Source of the DNA: Panagrolaimus kolymaensis
Taxonomy: Eukaryota; Nematoda; Chromadorea; Rhabditida; Panagrolaimidae
Direction: 5' to 3'
NCBI GenBank assembly: GCA_028622995.1
Contig: JAJQJQ010000003.1
Location: forward strand, 744,001-808,000
Length of the DNA stretch: 64,000 nt
In this document: positions 24,163 through 35,151 of the stretch, piece by piece
How the letters are laid out: every line of letters begins with the position of its first letter
How positions within the stretch are numbered: position 1 is the stretch's first letter
Made by a program: the position numbers and the translations under genes
The notes under the pieces: generated by a model
Databases searched by the model: none
Seen by the model: the letters and a program-made list of their open reading frames with translations, nothing else
What the model was told of the DNA's origin: nothing

Positions 24163-25714
24163 TTACTCCTTTAAAATATACATTGATCTTTCCAAGTTTG
24201 TAATCGGATTCACTTTGCTATCTCTATGATTTGTTTGGGGTGTATCTCTTTCGTTAAATTCTGCTATAACTTTTCTAACAATTACTGGAATGTCATTTTT
24301 GTTATTATCATGTGCTGGAGGATCAATTTTGAGAGGTGGCAAAATACTTTTTGAGCGATCACTTGGAAGCATAATCTGTGAAAGGATTGCAATGAGCCAA
24401 TGATTAAAAGGTCACCTTAACTTACGGGATGAAACATCGGCTGATTTTTGAGGGTTGATTTTGTTATGTAAGAGGTTGGAGCAAATATGGGTTCATAATG
24501 AAGTTCTGGTGGCTCACTTTGAGGAATTTCTGGAGGTTCATCGTTTTCTTCGAAGCTAATTTCTGATTCATTTTCCGATGCTTCTTTAATCTCTGCTACT
24601 TCAACCGGTGGCACAATATCATAAATAATTACCTCATCGGCAATAATTTCCTCCAATCTTTCTTCAATCTTGATCTCGTTTTCTTTTGTTTCAATAAGTG
24701 TTATTTCTTCTGGTTCTTTAGATTCGGCAACGATGATTTTATCCAATTCTTTTACTATTTCTTTTACTTTTACTTTTTCTTTTTCGACTGACACCTCAAA
24801 AGGAGCTTTAACTTTATTGAGTTGTTTTTTACGATGCCTCGTCCTTCTTTTCTTAGGTTCATAACTTTCTAAAACTATTTCTTTATTTTTCATAGGAGCA
24901 TACAAGCCTCCTCCTTCAAATGGATCAGATTTTATGTAATTTGTTATACTTTCATTCCATTTAGGCTTCTTTTTACTCACAGAATAAACATTGCTGTAAT
25001 AACTTGAGTTTAAAAAATCTACCTAATCAATTATCATCATTACCTTAATTCATGAGAACTTTTTATAGTTTCCCATAAATCCAGCGCTAATTTTTTCTCT
25101 AAAGCAGGCATATCATCAGCGAATTTGATTATGCTTTCAGCTTCCATGTAACATTGTTCGATCACTATCTGTCAAACGTTTATTTAAGCGTTAAAATATC
25201 CTTTTTAGCTTACCACATTTGCAGCGGGTTTTAATTTTGAGTAAATAGCCGCAATGGAAAAATAAATTTGCATTCGGCGAATAAGAGTGCAAAATAATGT
25301 ATCCTCATTTTCGGCATGTTCGAGAACGGTCTCTATTATAGTATCTAAAGCCTTTGTAGCTTCTTCTCTAAAGTTTAATAATAACACAAACAAATGGCTT
25401 AACAAATTACCTTTTCTCATAACTGTTATCACAAATTCTAAAATCTACTAAAATCCACACTAAATAAGAATAAGCTGAAATCATTTTCATATCTCTCAAA
25501 AGATACAAATTTGAATGAAGGAAATCAATCGTCTTTTCGTACAATTCTGCAAAAAAAGTAAAAGTTAGTTTTAGCATTTTATTTACTTTGCTAAAAATAA
25601 ATTACCATCTTCATCACTTCGAGTTAATTTACTATTGCTAGCTTTAAGCAAATTATTAACCATTTCTTCGCATTTTTCACAAAATATTTGACTTGGAGAA
25701 ACTAATTTATTCAT
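24163..25714 (-). CDS. Unrecognised protein: helical N-terminus, charged C-terminus
   Basis: No family was recognised. A consistent model of about six exons starts at the ATG at 25714 (MNKLVSPSQIFCEKCEEMV) and ends at 24163. The N-terminal half is helical, with paired cysteines (FCEKCEE) and Leu-rich stretches (YSYLVWILVDFRICDN; LIRRMQIYFSIAAIYSK). An exon at about 24981-24424 encodes a basic patch (KKRRTRHRKKQ), then a Glu/Val/Ile-rich segment likely to form coiled coil and an acidic Pro-rich region. The last exon is Asn/Asp-rich. Splice phases fit throughout. An upstream in-frame extension to 25864 is probably 5' untranslated. It diverges from nth-1. It may be lineage-restricted. Confidence 0.55.
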
Positions 25715-26319
25715 TTTTACGTTTAGAAAAAGACAAGAAAAATAAACACCTTCCGAATAAATGAAAAAAAGCGTAGTTATGCTATTACCTTTCTCTCTCT
25801 TCTCTCTTATCAGTCGAAGACGACTGCAAAACTTAAAGGCAAACCTAAAAAGGTGCAACATCATTAATTTTGATTCATTTATTTACTTTAGTATTTAGCT
25901 TTAATCCAACTTTGTTACATGCAATTAATACAAAAAAATAGTTAACTCTCGTTGTAGTCAAAAAACATAAAGAACTATATGAAACGCATTGATGAGCTTG
26001 GTATGTGAGTAAGTACAATAAATTAATCCATCAATTCGGTGTTTAAAATAAAGGTTCTTGTTAGCAGCAAACTTGTCATTGATATGTGTAATCATTCTTA
26101 TTTTGAAACTTTTATCACGAAAAATAACTTTCCCATGAATACGGTGCGATCCTTACAAAGTTTATTGCTCGCATTGGATCTTTGAGATTTTCTTTTTTCG
26201 ACACTTGTTTCGCGTTTTTTTAATAAGCATTTTTTAATATTTTATTATCTCTTCTTTTTTTAGGTTTCAACTTTGTATTTGTTTATTCGTGTATGTGCTT
26301 TTGCTGTTTATGAAGAAGA
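25715..26319. promoter_or_regulatory. Divergent 5' region upstream of nth-1
   Basis: 605 bp between two divergent genes, without an identifiable exon. A TTTTTTTAG at about 26264 on the plus strand could be the trans-splice acceptor for nth-1. A short upstream ATG at 26310 runs into a stop after six codons. Confidence 0.4.
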
Positions 26320-27390
26320 ATGATTTCTAAAAAGAGTACTATGGTCGTAGCCGATGCCTTCAAGCAAGCACGAGAATTAATAATAAATGATGAACTCATT
26401 CAAACTGCAATAGTTTACAAATTTGGAGCTCGATCGATGTCAACTGCTGATCTAACTACTAAGGTTAATACTTTTGTTTGTTAAAATTGTATTTCATTCT
26501 TTTATTGTTTAGCAATATCGTATTGAATCTTTTGTTGGAATCCTTCTTTCACCTCAAAGTCAAGATCCAATTACTCACAAAATTGTACAAGTATGTTGTT
26601 TACTAACTCTTCTTTCCATTGATTCACATTTTCGCATATTTTAAGAGTCTTAAAACTGAACTTCCTAGTGGTTTAACAACTGAAAGTCTTAATGGGATAC
26701 CAGAGAATGACTTACTTCGTTTAATGTCGAGTATGAATTTGAACAAAGTAAGCTTTTTAATCCTTATTCTTTGTAATTTTATGCAATGTTTATAGACCAA
26801 AGCAAAAAATCTCAAGAAATGTGCTTCAGTCTTTATTGAAAAATATGATGGTGACATTCCTTCAAATTATAATGAACTTCTAAGATTACCTGGTGTTGGA
26901 CCTAAAGTTGGAAAACTCGTGCTTGAAGTATGCTGGCAACAAGGTCAAGGAATTCCTATTGATACACATGGTCATCGAATTGCTAATCGTCTTGGTTGGG
27001 TTAGTACAAATCAAGCAGAAAAAACTGGTCTTCATCTTGAAAGTCTTATTCCAAAGTAAATCTTTTTTGTTGTTACTGTTGTAAAATTTACAACCAACAC
27101 TTTGCAGGTCTGATTATCATTTGGTTAATGAACCTCTCGTTGCTTTGGGTCAAACATATTGTACTGCTAAAAAGCCAAAATGTGAAACTTGTCCCATTCG
27201 ACACCTTTGTAATTACAACAGTCATACTCCTGGTCAGCAATATTATGGAGCTCCTGTTCAACCTCCGCCTATTCTCCAAGAAAACGAAACTCCGTCATCT
27301 CAAAGCACTACTACTAAAAGAAAATCCAATGAAGAAGATGGTGGGCAAAAGAAAAGAGTCCGCAAGCACATTCGAGTTCAAGTCCAATAA
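26320..27390 (+). CDS. nth-1: Endonuclease III homologue (bifunctional DNA glycosylase/AP lyase)
   Basis: NTH1 removes oxidised pyrimidines in base excision repair. About 290 residues in five exons. The helix-hairpin-helix motif LPGVGPKVGKLVLEV holds the catalytic lysine (PK), followed by IPIDTHGHRIANRLGW with the catalytic aspartate. The [4Fe-4S] cluster motif is complete: CTAKKPKCETCPIRHLC (C-x6-C-x2-C-x5-C). Early core: ESFVGILLSPQSQDPITHK. The C-terminal tail is basic and low in complexity. The ATG at 26320 gives a short N-terminus without an obvious mitochondrial presequence. Polyadenylation signal at 27478. Convergent with the PSD gene, only 114 bp between stops. Confidence 0.93.
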
Positions 27391-27477
27391 TACGTATGTT
27401 ACATTGTTTATGGTATTAGTTTATTTATTGATCTCATATTGTTATTACAAGTTCATGTGAATAATCTTTATTAAAAT

Positions 27478-27483
27478 AATAAA
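27478..27483 (+). terminator. Polyadenylation signal AATAAA of nth-1
   Basis: Canonical hexamer 88 bases after the nth-1 stop, and just 22 bases from the stop codon of the convergent PSD gene. The two 3' untranslated regions therefore probably overlap. Confidence 0.45.
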
Positions 27484-27504
27484 TGTAAATAAACAACTAT
27501 CTAA

Positions 27505-28815
27505 TTAAACATCTTTAACTATCATACTTTGACCATAGCGAAGTTGATCACCAGCGCGAATTGCAAATTTGACATGTTCAGGAGCTTCAAAAATCTAAAA
27601 ATAATGACTTGAAATGAAGTAAAAAATAAAGAAGTTTTTACCAAAACAATCGTTGAACCAAGGCGAAATTCTCCAACTTTATTTCCTTTCGTGAAAACTT
27701 TATCAGCTGCTGAAACTTCATGTGTTTCCGTTTTGATTACAGATTTTTCATCAGGACCAAGATCGATATAAATATCACCAACATTTGTTGCTGCCACAGC
27801 ACTCATCGAAAAATAGCCATGTCTCCATTGTCCCGATAACACCATACGTTCATTAAGGCAGAAAAGTTTTGGCACCCAATCCAATACAGTAGGTTTGACA
27901 GATAATAAAAATCCAGGATGATGCACTTTTTCAGAAACATGCCAATCCACAGGAGAATGAAAAGCATGATAATCACCCGGCGCTAAGTAAATTACAACTT
28001 GATATAATAAATTTCCTGGCTGAAAAAGGGATAAATGAGATGTGGAATGAAATTGAAGAAAACATACTCTCACATCAGATACTGAAGGACCAAGAAAATC
28101 CGTAACTTCATAATCATGACCCTTGACATATTCAATTCTACGACCCACAACTTCACCATAATGAAGAACAACACCATCAGCGGGAGAAACCTAAAAGAAA
28201 ATTTTAAGTTTTCAAATTAACCTTCTTTCGACTTACCAAAGACACATCACTAATTGGTCGAGCAGATGGCAACAAAGATCGATTAAAAAATGCAGCAAAA
28301 CTTGGATAAGCTCGAAGATCTTGTTCCACAGCTTCATCAATTCGACAATCATATGCTCGAGCAAAAGATCCAAATAATGGTTCACGTAAAAATTTTGGTA
28401 TTGTCATTCTTGAGACATATCCAAAAGATCTTGACACGCCAGCTAATGGTAAAGAAGTGTAAAGTCGAAGCTAAAAATGTACTCATTGTTTCTTTTCAAG
28501 CAAATTAAAATTATAAAAACATACCTTCCAATCGCTGTAATAATGTTTTGGATCCCTTTGTGAACGATAATCTTGAACAAATACGTTAACAAAGAATGAT
28601 CCAGTTCCAACAAGAATTCCTCCAGTGATAACCCATTTGAGAATTTTCTTTAAACTTGGTGGTTTTCTGATTTGAGTTGAAACAATTGTATCCAATTCAG
28701 GTTTTGATTCAGTAGCAAAATAACGATATCGAAATACATTTTGTTGAAATAACAATTTTGAATAAGCTGGTGATTTAAAAGAATGCAGCCTGTTAATCAA
28801 TGGAAGTAATCGCAT
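27505..28815 (-). CDS. psd-1: Phosphatidylserine decarboxylase, mitochondrial
   Basis: Converts phosphatidylserine to phosphatidylethanolamine at the mitochondrial inner membrane. Five or six exons, about 370 residues. The N-terminus ([20 protein letters not shown]) is rich in Arg/Ser and lacks acids, as in a mitochondrial targeting peptide. One membrane segment follows ([19 protein letters not shown]). Core: [49 protein letters not shown] and the self-cleavage/pyruvoyl site in [18 protein letters not shown] being a usual form of the LGSS/LGST motif. The final exon has [15 protein letters not shown]. It lies 161 bp downstream of SPOUT1 on the same strand, so the two may share an operon. Confidence 0.95.
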
Positions 28816-28976
28816 TAGTTTCGGCTATAAATTTAATATAAACAAAAGATTGCTTTAGATTTTTCTAAAGGAACTAAAATCGGAAAAAACCGCAAGTTAA
28901 AAGTGGCACAAACAATAGAGAAATTTCAAATTTATTTAACACAAAATCAACAAAATAAAAACAAAGTAACAAAGAA

Positions 28977-30377
28977 TCAAGGGTTTTCAAATCGATCTTT
29001 CAACAAACTCAAAGTAATTGGAATAGCTTCTTCAGTTCTGATAATACGACTTCCTTGTCCTGGAAGAGAGTTGACGTAAATAGAAAATATTTTCGCTGGA
29101 TCAGTTTCATGAATTTGCTCGTCAGCATCCAATGCAGATTCTAAACCTTGCAAGCCACCGAATACAACAATAACGCGCCTGAAATTTTTGGTAAGTATGA
29201 GAAAATAAGCATAAAAAACCAACTTTTTCTTAACAGGAGGAATCTCAGCATCACGAATAGGCACACCACGTTCAGACGTACCAATGACAATATCATAATT
29301 GTTTATAACTTCAGAAAGGCTTTTGGCAATACGCACGCTGTATCCCCAATAAATACCAAGATCCTTCATAATAACTTTTGGGCTCGTAACTGTGCCAAAA
29401 TAGCGTTTTGGAGTTGAATCTTCCTTGAGTTTAACAGTAACTCGTGTTTTTGGTGGAATAGGATAATCAGCTTCTAATTCAAGTTCTTTATCAAGACCAA
29501 CATCACATAAAACTCTTTTAGGATCTTTCACAGGTTTATCAAGAACAATTCCTTCACGATATGGGATAGTAAAGTTGTCAGCACGAAGATGATGCATACC
29601 ATCCAAAGGATTTAACACTCCTAAAAAAGATGATATACATATGGACGAAGAAATACACAAAACAAACCAGAAAATTTCAATGGACGTTGCATTTGAAACA
29701 AGTACTTTCGTAGATATTGAGGACATTCCAAATATTCTAAAATTCGAGCCATATGAAAGTTGCATTCGGTGTTTTTGCTATTAATATTTTCCATTCCCAG
29801 CCAAGCACCAGAATAATAAGCTTCAATTTGGCTAAAAACATATGAATAAGCAAAGAAAAACGGATAATCAACGAACTTGTCAGTCATTCTAGCACTTTCA
29901 TCAAAAATGACAACTTCATCAACACAAAATACAGCACAAGTACGAGCAATTTGACCAGCTAAATACGTCTTCAATTCAGGTCCTTGAGCATTGTTTAGAA
30001 TTGAACCAGGAAAAGCAATAGATAAAGTATATCCTTTCTCTAAAATCAAATATTATTAATGAAGCGTAAAAGTTGAACATACTTTGACTATAAGTTTTAA
30101 CTTCTTCTTCTTGAACTTCAGGTTCAGTCGCTTCCATAGTTTCTTCAGGTTCATCAACATATCTTCCTTTTTGATTATATTGTTCATTTTCATGTAACGT
30201 CTCAGCTTCTTTAATATTTTTATGTTGAAGATTTTCTAAAAAAATGGAGTTAGTAAAAAGTAATTAAAGAATCATAAACTTACTCAATCGCCAGCTGATA
30301 GTATTGTTTGTAGGTCTGCCCTTTTGTTTGCCCAATTTACTTGCAATTTTTAAACGTTCTTTTCGATTATAGCTCAT
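28977..30377 (-). CDS. SPOUT1: SPOUT1 (C9orf114/CENP-32) SPOUT-fold RNA methyltransferase
   Basis: A SPOUT-class (trefoil-knot) putative RNA methyltransferase; the human protein is also linked to centrosome-kinetochore function. Five exons, about 370 residues. A basic N-terminus (MSYNRKERLKIASKLGKQKG) and an acidic linker precede the core: YTLSIAFPGSILNNAQGPEL, QIARTCAVFCVDEVVIFDE, ARILEYLECPQYLRK, and an inserted OB-like region (LDGMHHLRADNFTIPYREG). The C-terminal knot region has VIVVFGGLQGLESALD, a GG-containing loop, and SLPGQGSRIIRTEEAIPITL, both characteristic of this family. It diverges from the NOMO gene 243 bp away. Confidence 0.9.
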
Positions 30378-30620
30378 ATTGAAGCAGCTTATTATCGGTG
30401 AATAAAAAGTTGATTAATTAAAATTTAATCGAACAGCAAAAACTTTAGAGGAGAAAGAAGAAGACTAACTTTTTTTTCAAGGCTAGGTTTTGTTGTGTGG
30501 CAAAATGCGCGAAGTAATTAAATGGAATTTAGGTGCTTCAATTTTTGGTCTCTTCCCTTTATTTGCCATTCGTAGCCTTGGACATCTTTGAAAGGTGGCT
30601 GGCTGCGCAATTCTTAAAAA

Positions 30621-33600
30621 ATGGGTTTATATTTATTATTTTGGATCTCTTTATTATGTTTTATATATAGTTCTACTGCCAATGTAATAAGTTGCGGTGG
30701 ATTTGTTCATACTATAGGAAATGTTGATAGATCACAAATTCAGGTGCGTTCATGAAAATAATTTGTTTGATTTTACCATTTCATTTTTAGGTGAGATTAT
30801 TAACTCCAGAAGGACATCAAAAATATGAAGCTGAATGTAATCCTGCCACAGGATATTATATGATTCCAATTTATAATAAAGGACAATACAAATTCCAAAT
30901 TAAAGCTCCTCAAGGATGGATTTTTGGTAGAATTTTAGCATTAATTTATTTATAACTTTTAAGATTTTTTGTTTACAGAAAAAGACACCATTGATGTAAA
31001 TGTTGATGGCAAAGATGATCCTTGCACAAAAGGTGTGGATATTGATTTCAATCATGCAGGTTTTACCATTTCTGGAAAAGTTAAAAGCGGCGATTTGTCT
31101 GGACCACGCGGATTTAAACTTGGATTGTATACACCAGAAGGAAAACTTCAAAGTGAAGCTATTACCGATGCTAATGGAGCTTATTCATTTAATGCTTTTC
31201 CAGGTAGAAATTATTCTTTAGATACTGTTTGTTGAACTAAAAAAGTTTTCCAGGTTCATATGTTGTTTTTAATGTGGACCAAGAAGCCCAATGTATTGAA
31301 AGAGGAAAAGTTCCAGTCATTTTGAAAGATTCCCCTGTGGTTGTTCAACCTGATATTACCATTTCTGGCCATCTTCTTTTGATTAAAGTTAATGATGAAA
31401 GTTCCAATCCTTTGAAAGGCGCAAAAGTCAATCTTGCTTCAACAAAAAAATTGCAACTTGAAAGCGCTTATAATAAAAATGAACTTGAAGTTTCAAAAAC
31501 TACTGATGGCAAACATTCATATTCTTTGATAGCTGATTCAAAAGGAGCTGTCCGATTTCCATGTTTGCCACCTGGAGAATATTCCATTACTCCTTTATTA
31601 AAATCAGATGGAATTGAATTTTCATTTGAACCTAAAACAAATATATTTAAAATGGGATCAGAAAATGCTGAAGTTGCTTTCAAAGTTGCAGGATTTTCAA
31701 CATCTGGACAAGTTGCAATTAGTAATCAACCTATTTCGGATGCCAATGTTCTTATTAATGGTGAAAAGGTAGCAATTACCGATAAAAATGGACATTTTTC
31801 TTTTAAAGATGCTAAAACTGGAAGTTATCGTATTACAGCTGAGAAAAAGCATTTTACTTTTGACACTCATAATGTTAAACTTTCTCCAAGTTCCCCTAAA
31901 TTGCCAACCATCCAAGCAACGAAGTAAGTTGGCTTTCATAATATTCTAAGCTTTCATGAATATCATTTTTTAGAGTTGAAATTTGTGGCGCTCTTCGAAT
32001 TGAGCAAGGATTACTTTCCAATGCAAAGGTTCAATTGCATTCAGCTAGCCAAGATTATTCAGTTGATGTTGATTCTCAAGGGGGATTTTGTCATGCTATA
32101 ACACCTGGAAAATATTCAGTTCGAGTAAGTGGTATTCCACCAGTTACTCCAGAAGTTTATAATATTGATGTTACAACTCAACCCAAAATGAATCTTTTAT
32201 TCACTCAATTTAAAGCCAATGTTGAAGTTGATGTTAGCTGCTTAGATAAATGTCAAGGCTATAAAGCTGAACTTCGTAATTCACATGGTTTGATTGCCAG
32301 ACTTCCAGTTGAACCTAAAATTAAATTTGCTGATGTTCCACCAGGCCATTATTATTGTAAGTTATTTTTTGACACGCGTGTAGCGCTAGCTCTTGTTTAT
32401 ATTTAACTAAATAAAAATCCATCTTTTAGTGATCGTTCAATCTCCAACCCCAACTTGCTGGTCTAAAGATAGAGTTGAATTCCAAATTGAAGATAAAGAT
32501 GTTTCGGGTCTTAAACTTCAGCAAACAGGTTATCGAGTTGAAATTGATACAAAATATCCTGCACAATTAGTAAGCATTTTTTTCAAACATTGATATGCCG
32601 AAATATTGAAACTTTTATTTTTTTTAGTATTGGCAAAATACTCAACATCCAACAAATAAAGGTACTGTAGCAGTAGAGAAAAATGAAAATTCTTTTTGCG
32701 TTCCTACCATTGGCACTTATAAAATTGAAGTTAAATCTTGTCATGTTTTTGATCCTATTCCTGATATTATAATTCCAACTTCTGATTCAATTAAATTGAT
32801 TGCTAAAAAAGCTCAAACAATCGCAATCACAAAATTGTCAACGCAAGCAAACGAAAAATTTGAAATTCTTCTTCGTGGCGAATCCATTGATGAACAACAT
32901 CTTCATCCAACTTCAGGAGTAGCTCATGAACAAAGATTTGAATTTTATATTGATATGGATCAATCTGGAAATATTCTTGAATTAATTCCTCAATCCAAAG
33001 TTTTCTTATTTAAACCATTTTTACAAAAAATTGTTTTTGATGGAAATTGCATTACGGAACCAATTTATTTTGATGCCGAAAAGGGTAGCTTCATTGAAGG
33101 CTCTGTTAATCCTCCAGTTGAAGATGTCGATGTTATTGGCGTCAATGAAAACAATCCATCAGAAATTGTTAAAGTTAAAACTGATAAAGCAGGCCGCTTT
33201 AAATTTGGACCAATTTCAAAAGAAACCAAATTTTCCATTACCGTCGAAAAAGAAGGATATAAATTTATTGAGCAAAAAAATAATCATTTCCAATCAATTA
33301 AATTATCAGAATTGCGAGTCAATTTTATTGATAGCGAAACTAAACAACCACTTGGAGAAGTTTTAGCTTCCATTAGCGGAGTGGATAATTATCGATCAAA
33401 CAAAGTCATTGGTGAAAGTGGAACTCAAAATTATATTGGGCTTCGTCCTGGTGAATATTATATTGTTGCAATTTTACAAGAATATAAATTCGAAGATAGT
33501 CCATTAAAAATTGTTGTTAAAGAAGGCGAATTGGTTACAGCCACATTGCAAGGGAAACGATTTGCATATAGGTTTGTTTGGTTTTTTACTTTTTCTGCTT

Positions 33601-34447
33601 TATCTTTAAAATTTTTAGTGTTTTTGGTAAAACAACTTATTTAAACAAGAATGCTGTTTCAAATATTCGAGTTGAAGCCCTTTCAGCTGGGTGTGGAAAT
33701 GTTTTAGAAGATGCAACTTCCGATGATAATGGAAATTATCGAATTCGCGGCCTTCAACTTGGTTGTGAATATCGAATTTTCCCTAAACTTGAAAATAAGG
33801 AACATAATTCTTATCCACCTTTTATTAAAACTGTAGTAAAAAAAGAAGATCGCCGAGGAGTGGATTTCGTAATTACATCTTCACAACAAAGCTTTGAAAT
33901 ATTTGGAAAATTAAATTTTATCGAACCTGAAACCCAACCCGATAAAGTTCAAGTTAAACTTTTTTATAAAGGAGCCGTAGTTCAAAAAATGAATGTTGTA
34001 AAACCTTCAAATCGCTTTTTCTTTGTTAATAACACTTTTGCTCAAGGTGAAAAGTTTAAAATTGTTGTGACTGATGGAAAAAACAAACGAATTCATGAAG
34101 CTTCAAAGGAAATTGAAGCTACAAATCCATTCATTACCACAACCATAGATATTTTAACTAAAAAGAAATCATCTGATGTTTTAATTTCAAGTAATAATTA
34201 TATTGGAATGATTTTTATTGGAATAATAGCTTTTGCTTTTATGCGACCTGAAAAAGTAAGGCTTCAAAAAAAAAAAAGAGAATTCAATTGATTGGTTAAT
34301 TTTTAGGTTGCCCCAATCCTCAATCAAATTATCCATGGTTTCAATCTTCTTAAAGCAGCCATAATGAATCAAAATTATCAATTTCAAGGCAATGGCGGCG
34401 ATCAAGATAACGATCCACAACGACGCAGACGAGCTCGAAAAAATTAA
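30621..34447 (+). CDS. nra-4: NOMO/NRA-4 ER membrane protein
   Basis: NOMO is a type I ER membrane protein that partners nicalin (NRA-2) and TMEM147 in multi-pass protein biogenesis; the nematode pair controls receptor assembly. About ten exons. Signal peptide MGLYLLFWISLLCFIYSSTA, then the family start ISCGGFVHTIG, GYYMIPIYNKGQYKFQIKAP and DPCTKGVDIDFNHAGFTISG. A chain of carboxypeptidase-regulatory-like/prealbumin beta-sandwich repeats follows, recognised by recurrent F.PGEY.I/PPGHYY/RPGEYYI turns and GCEYR. Near the C-terminus one hydrophobic segment (YIGMIFIGIIAFAFM) and a basic cytosolic tail (RRRRARKN). The size agrees with a somewhat shortened NOMO of about 1,080 residues. Introns are short except where the frame is obviously interrupted. 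Confidence 0.9.
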
Positions 34448-35151
34448 TTTATTATTAAGGACTGGTATTTTTTTAGTAACTTTTTTTTTAATTATTGCTC
34501 ATATTGGTTTTAATTTATTTACTTATTTTATTATTTTCATTCGCTTTTGTTGTTTAGTGTCAAAATAAAAAAATTTGTAACAGTAATAAAAATTTTTTTT
34601 ATCAAGCATCATTATATTTCTAACAATTAACAAAATAAAATAAGATTTTTTTTTCAAAGCATAATAACTCATTTTTTTATTATTATTAAAGATCATTGAT
34701 AAAAAGGAAAGTTCTAATAGAGAGAGAAAACAAAAGAACGTCCGTGAAGGTAAAAGAAGATAAATACCATAAAAATATATTAAAACCGAAAAAGAAGCAA
34801 TAATTGATGAACAAAAAAATCCACCATAAAATTTAAGAATTTTTAAATAGCAAATACATAGAAAATAAACAATAATAGGAAACAAAAGTTTTTTTTGGTA
34901 ATAATCAAAATCCGATTTAAAGAAAATTTAAAATTGCTAAAGTTTGGGAAATTTCAAAAATTGTATTGCTTTTAAATTTAAATTTAAAATTTTAGCATCT
35001 TTGACCGGATTTTTGAATTCAAGCAACAACAAACAAATAAATAAAACAAAATACATATGTATATATTTTAGGGGAAATTAATTAAAAAAAATTTAAAATA
35101 AAACTTTTTTTTCTTCGGCAAGTTTAGTTGCACACATCCACGGAGAGAAAA
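34448..35151. other. Convergent 3' region
   Basis: About 700 bp between the nra-4 stop and the stop of the minus-strand gene. It consists of A/T runs with several potential AATAAA signals and no exon seen. Confidence 0.4.
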
